Positions 6,242 through 8,576 of a DNA stretch of 8,576 nucleotides are shown piece after piece (the stretch's first letter is position 1; each line of letters begins with the position of its first letter). Source of the DNA: Deferribacteres bacterium. GTDB taxonomy: Bacteria > Nitrospirota > Thermodesulfovibrionia > UBA6902. The notes beneath the pieces were generated by a model, which was not told where the DNA came from, made no database searches, and saw only the letters and a program-made list of their open reading frames with translations. The stretch spans positions 1-8,576 of the forward strand of contig JAUVPO010000071.1 of the NCBI GenBank assembly GCA_030598625.1, in the 5' to 3' direction. A program made the position numbers and the translations under genes.

Positions 6242-6246
6242 GAGGG
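6242..6246 (+). promoter_or_regulatory. Ribosome-binding site of rnfC
   Basis: GAGGG lies 9 nt before the rnfC ATG at 6256 and supports that start over later in-frame codons. Confidence 0.65.
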
Positions 6247-6255
6247 AATATTAGA

Positions 6256-7566
6256 ATGGGTAAAGCAGCTACATTCGAGAGAGGGATTCATCCGGGATAT
6301 AAAAAGGAATTAGCATCGGGGAAATTCATCAATCTGGCAAAGCTTCCGGCAAGGATAGTGGTTCCGGTCAGCCAGCATATCGGGGCGCCGGCCAAACCTG
6401 AAGTAAATATTGGAGATGAAGTAAAGAGAGGGCAGGTTATAGGTTCGACAACGGGTTTTGTCTCTTCACCGGTCCATTCCTCAATATCGGGAAAGGTAAT
6501 AGCAATAGCCGATTTTCCCACCTCGGTCGGCAAGATGGTGCAATCCATAGTCATAGAGGGTGACGGGAAGGATGAATCAGTATCATTTAAGGAAACCCCG
6601 GATTATGAGAACATTTCCGCCGATGATATCAGGAACATGATAAGGGACGCGGGAATAGTAGGTATGGGAGGCGCTGCGTTTCCTACCAATGTAAAACTTT
6701 CCCCGCCAAAAGAAAAAACGATAGACACGGTGATAATAAACGGTGCCGAATGTGAACCTTATCTGACCGCCGACCACCGGCTTATGGTAGAGCGTCCAAA
6801 GGAAGTTGTGGAAGGTTTGAAAATAATTATGAGGTCTCTCGGAGTAAACGAGGGACACATAGGTATTGAGGAAAACAAACCGGACGCCATTGAGGCGATG
6901 AAGTCCGCCGTATCCGGTGAATCGAATATTAAGGTCTGGCCCCTTGAAATAAAATATCCTCAGGGCGCTGAAAAGATGCTCATAAAAGCCGTCAAGGACA
7001 GGGAGGTTCCAAGCAAGGGGCTTCCCATGGATGTCGGCGCCGTGGTACAGAATGTCGGTACCGCGCTTGCGGTCTATGAAGCAGTCCGCTTTGGTAAGCC
7101 TCTGATAGAGAGGGTTGTGACTGTTACCGGCGCGGGAATAAAAGAGCCTGCGAATATGATGGTGCGGATAGGGACCCTTATGTCTGATGTTATTGAACAA
7201 TGCGGTGGTCTCGTTGAGGGCGCCGTCAAGGTCATATCCGGAGGCCCCATGATGGGGTTTGCCCAATGGACACTTGATGTGCCGGTTGTAAAGGGCACAT
7301 CCGGAATCCTGGTTCTGAGAGAAGACGAATACGTATCTTCTGACGAATATTCAGCATGTATACGGTGCGGGAGCTGTATTGATGTATGTCCAATGGGGCT
7401 TAATCCTTCAATTTTAAGTATTTACGCGGAAAAAGGTTTCTTTGAAGATGCAAAGCAAAACAATCTCTTTGACTGTTTTGAATGCGGCTCATGCGCGTTT
7501 GTTTGCCCTGCAAAGAGGCCCATGGTTCAGTTTATAAGGCTTGCCAAGTCTCAGGTCAAGCCATAA
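6256..7566 (+). CDS. rnfC: Rnf electron-transport complex subunit RnfC
   Basis: Membrane-associated NADH/FMN-binding subunit of the Rnf complex, which exchanges electrons between ferredoxin and NAD+ and couples this to Na+ or H+ translocation. The N-terminal biotin-carrier-like domain spans about 5-105 (GIHPGYKK at 10-17; NIGDEVKRGQVIG at 51-63; SSPVHSSISGKV at 70-81). The nucleotide/flavin-binding domain has GIVGMGGAAFPT (133-144), INGAECEPYLTADHRLM (161-177) and YPQGAEKMLI (234-243). An SLBB-like segment follows at about 285-330. Two 4Fe-4S motifs close the protein: Cys368/371/374/378 and Cys407/410/413/417, each CxxCxxCxxxCP. At 436 residues it is the short form, lacking the long Ala/Lys-rich tail of many gammaproteobacterial RnfC proteins. 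It ends in tandem stops (TAATAA). Lying first, before rnfD, it matches the rnfCDGEAB order known from Acetobacterium; the later genes are outside the window. Confidence 0.97.
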   Translation: MGKAATFERGIHPGYKKELASGKFINLAKLPARIVVPVSQHIGAPAKPEVNIGDEVKRGQVIGSTTGFVSSPVHSSISGKVIAIADFPTSVGKMVQSIVIEGDGKDESVSFKETPDYENISADDIRNMIRDAGIVGMGGAAFPTNVKLSPPKEKTIDTVIINGAECEPYLTADHRLMVERPKEVVEGLKIIMRSLGVNEGHIGIEENKPDAIEAMKSAVSGESNIKVWPLEIKYPQGAEKMLIKAVKDREVPSKGLPMDVGAVVQNVGTALAVYEAVRFGKPLIERVVTVTGAGIKEPANMMVRIGTLMSDVIEQCGGLVEGAVKVISGGPMMGFAQWTLDVPVVKGTSGILVLREDEYVSSDEYSACIRCGSCIDVCPMGLNPSILSIYAEKGFFEDAKQNNLFDCFECGSCAFVCPAKRPMVQFIRLAKSQVKP

Positions 7567-7570
7567 TAAG

Positions 7571-7596
7571 ATTTGAAATTTCAAATTTCAGATTTC
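7571..7596. repeat. 16-bp palindrome overlapping three tandem heptamers, between rnfC and rnfD
   Basis: ATTTGAAATTTCAAAT (7571-7586) is a perfect palindrome. Overlapping it are three head-to-tail heptamers: AAATTTC (7576-7582), AAATTTC (7583-7589) and AGATTTC (7590-7596). The block fills about half of the 55-bp rnfC-rnfD gap. With only A/T-rich pairing and no T-run it is a poor terminator. A dispersed genomic repeat, a protein-binding site or an mRNA hairpin between cistrons are all possible. Confidence 0.65.
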
Positions 7597-7610
7597 GAAT
7601 TGAATTTACA

Positions 7611-7617
7611 GAGAGGA
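7611..7617 (+). promoter_or_regulatory. Ribosome-binding site of rnfD
   Basis: GAGAGGA ends 4 nt before the ATG at 7622. It is a good Shine-Dalgarno that fixes the rnfD start and allows translation independent of rnfC despite the repeat just upstream. Confidence 0.7.
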
Positions 7618-7621
7618 ATAA

Positions 7622-8576
7622 ATGGCAACTGGAGCAAAGGCGCATGAATTAATAGTTTCCGTAAGTCCGCACGTCAGGGGTAAAGAGACGGTTGAACGTA
7701 TCATGTGGACAGTCAATCTCTCCCTCCTTCCCGCTTTTGTAATGTCCGTATATTATTTTGGTCCACTGGCGGCGTATGTGACGGGCCTTTGTATTTTATC
7801 GGCTGTTCTTTCGGAGCATATTTATCAGGTCAGTCTTAAAAAGAAAACCACGATAGGTGACGGGAGCGCCTTTCTGACCGGGCTTCTTCTCGGGTTGAAC
7901 CTCCCCCCCAGTGTACCGTTTTATATTCCGGTAATCGGTTCTTTTGTAGCAATTATTATTACAAAACTCCTCTTTGGAGGCATAGGGTATAATGTCTTTA
8001 ATCCAGCCCTTATCGGCAGGGCGTTTCTGTTGATATCATTCCCCAAGCTTATGACCATATGGTCTGAGCCAACCGCGAAATTTATTGCATTGGACGCAAA
8101 GACTGCCGCGACGCCGTTAGGTATCTTAAAAGAAGAAGGACTGACAAAGCTCATGGAAGTTTTTGGTGATAAGGCTGATCTATATATAAGCCTGCTTATG
8201 GGAAGCAGAGCGGGCTCGCTCGGTGAGACCTCTGTGGTAGCGCTGTTAATTGGCGCAGCCCTGCTTTTATACAGGGGATACATAACATGGCATATCCCTT
8301 TTTCTTTCCTTGCAACCGTAGGGGTGATGGCATGGGCCCTGGGCGGCGAGAGCGGATTCTTCACAGGAGATCCTATTATACACCTACTCAGCGGCGGTCT
8401 TATACTCGGGGCATTTTTTATGGCAACGGACTACGTCACATGTCCTTCAATCAGAAAAGGGCAGATAATTTTCGGGGTCGGTTGTGGCGCGATTACCATG
8501 ATGATAAGGCTGAAGGGCGGCTTCCCGGAAGGCGTGATGTTTGCAATATTGTTAATGAACTGCTTCGCGCCGTTGA
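7622..8576 (+). CDS. rnfD: Rnf electron-transport complex subunit RnfD (3' end cut by window)
   Basis: Integral membrane subunit of Rnf carrying a covalent FMN, part of the ion-translocating core. The window holds 318 complete codons with no stop. RnfD proteins usually end within a couple of dozen residues of the terminal FAILLMNCFAPL seen here, so little is missing. Several hydrophobic helices are apparent (roughly 30-65, 84-118, 204-217, 227-242, 255-270, 282-296, 304-316). Family hallmarks are IGDGSAFLTGLLLGLNLPP (78-96), GGIGYNVFNPALIGRAFLLISFP (119-141), MATDYVTCP (267-275) and IRLKGGFPEGVMFAILLMN (295-313). The flavin attachment site is Thr164 in the string D158-A-K-T-A-A-T164-P-L, which fits the ApbE target pattern Dxx(S/T)gAT with Ala in place of Gly. 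It follows rnfC by 55 bp in the same direction, as in other rnfCDGEAB clusters. Confidence 0.96.
   Translation, partial: MATGAKAHELIVSVSPHVRGKETVERIMWTVNLSLLPAFVMSVYYFGPLAAYVTGLCILSAVLSEHIYQVSLKKKTTIGDGSAFLTGLLLGLNLPPSVPFYIPVIGSFVAIIITKLLFGGIGYNVFNPALIGRAFLLISFPKLMTIWSEPTAKFIALDAKTAATPLGILKEEGLTKLMEVFGDKADLYISLLMGSRAGSLGETSVVALLIGAALLLYRGYITWHIPFSFLATVGVMAWALGGESGFFTGDPIIHLLSGGLILGAFFMATDYVTCPSIRKGQIIFGVGCGAITMMIRLKGGFPEGVMFAILLMNCFAPL

Larger units (their letters stand above)
5933..6255. other. AT-rich divergent spacer between lptC and rnfC
   Basis: This 323-bp gap separates two divergent operons and is visibly richer in A+T than its flanks. It holds a sigma-54-type promoter facing rnf (5974-5989), a possible 52-codon ORF (6020-6178), a 9-bp direct repeat ATATACAGT (6064-6072 and 6100-6108), a bulged hairpin (6083-6105), a sigma-70-like promoter (6123-6151) and the rnfC ribosome-binding site. 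I could not identify a confident promoter for lptC. A TATGAT hexamer on the minus strand (5945-5950) has no properly spaced -35 and would give an almost leaderless transcript. Confidence 0.8.

Noticed and set aside
6583..7266. Long minus-strand open frame (227 codons) opposite rnfC
   Set aside because: It lies wholly within rnfC, whose domains and Cys motifs are unmistakable. Its translation is rich in His/Tyr/Arg with no family resemblance, typical of an antisense shadow.
7921..8364. Minus-strand open frame (147 codons) opposite rnfD
   Set aside because: It is antisense to clearly conserved RnfD motifs and has no recognisable domain.
1..8576. CRISPR array, tRNA/rRNA genes or complete insertion sequence
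   Set aside because: No regularly spaced direct repeats, cloverleaf-like segments, rRNA-like stretches or transposase motifs were seen on either strand.

Overview
The window comes from a diderm (Gram-negative) bacterium that probably has an anaerobic or ferredoxin-based energy metabolism. The outer membrane is indicated by three LPS-export genes (lptC, lptA, lptB). The energy metabolism is indicated by the start of an Rnf operon in the order rnfC-rnfD. The block lptC-lptA-lptB-rpoN-hpf-rapZ resembles that of many Desulfobacterota and related phyla. Moderate GC, frequent AGG/ATA codons and AT-rich spacers would fit Desulfobacterota or Nitrospirota. This placement is inference; no rRNA or lineage-specific marker is present.

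Layout. Positions 1-186 are gene-free. Positions 187-5932 hold seven minus-strand genes packed as one probable operon, read right to left: lptC, lptA, lptB, rpoN (sigma-54), hpf (long-form ribosome hibernation factor), rapZ and a NifS/IscS-type cysteine desulfurase. Junctions are very tight: a 26-bp overlap for lptC/lptA, TAATG overlaps for lptA/lptB and lptB/rpoN, 53 bp for rpoN/hpf, an ATGA overlap for hpf/rapZ, and 16 bp for rapZ/desulfurase. Positions 5933-6255 are an AT-rich divergent spacer. Positions 6256-8576 are plus-strand rnfC and most of rnfD, which runs off the right edge.

How the genes fit together. LptC, LptA and LptB are parts of the LPS transport bridge and its motor. RpoN is an alternative sigma factor. 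HPF and RapZ are the companions usually found beside rpoN. The gammaproteobacterial ptsN gene that commonly lies between hpf and rapZ is absent, and a cysteine desulfurase closes the operon. RnfC and RnfD belong to the membrane-bound ferredoxin:NAD+ oxidoreductase that couples electron transfer to Na+ or H+ translocation.

Most interesting region. The divergent spacer carries a good sigma-54 promoter match (5974-5989) pointing at rnf. Its predicted transcript start (about 6000) lies directly in front of a Shine-Dalgarno-like GAGGTGA and a 52-codon ORF (6020-6178) with one predicted membrane helix. A sigma-70-like promoter lies further down, nearer rnfC. This suggests, but does not prove, that the sigma-54 made by the left operon controls the right one. 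The known genes are otherwise ordinary and look intact, and I see no clearly new system beyond this candidate.
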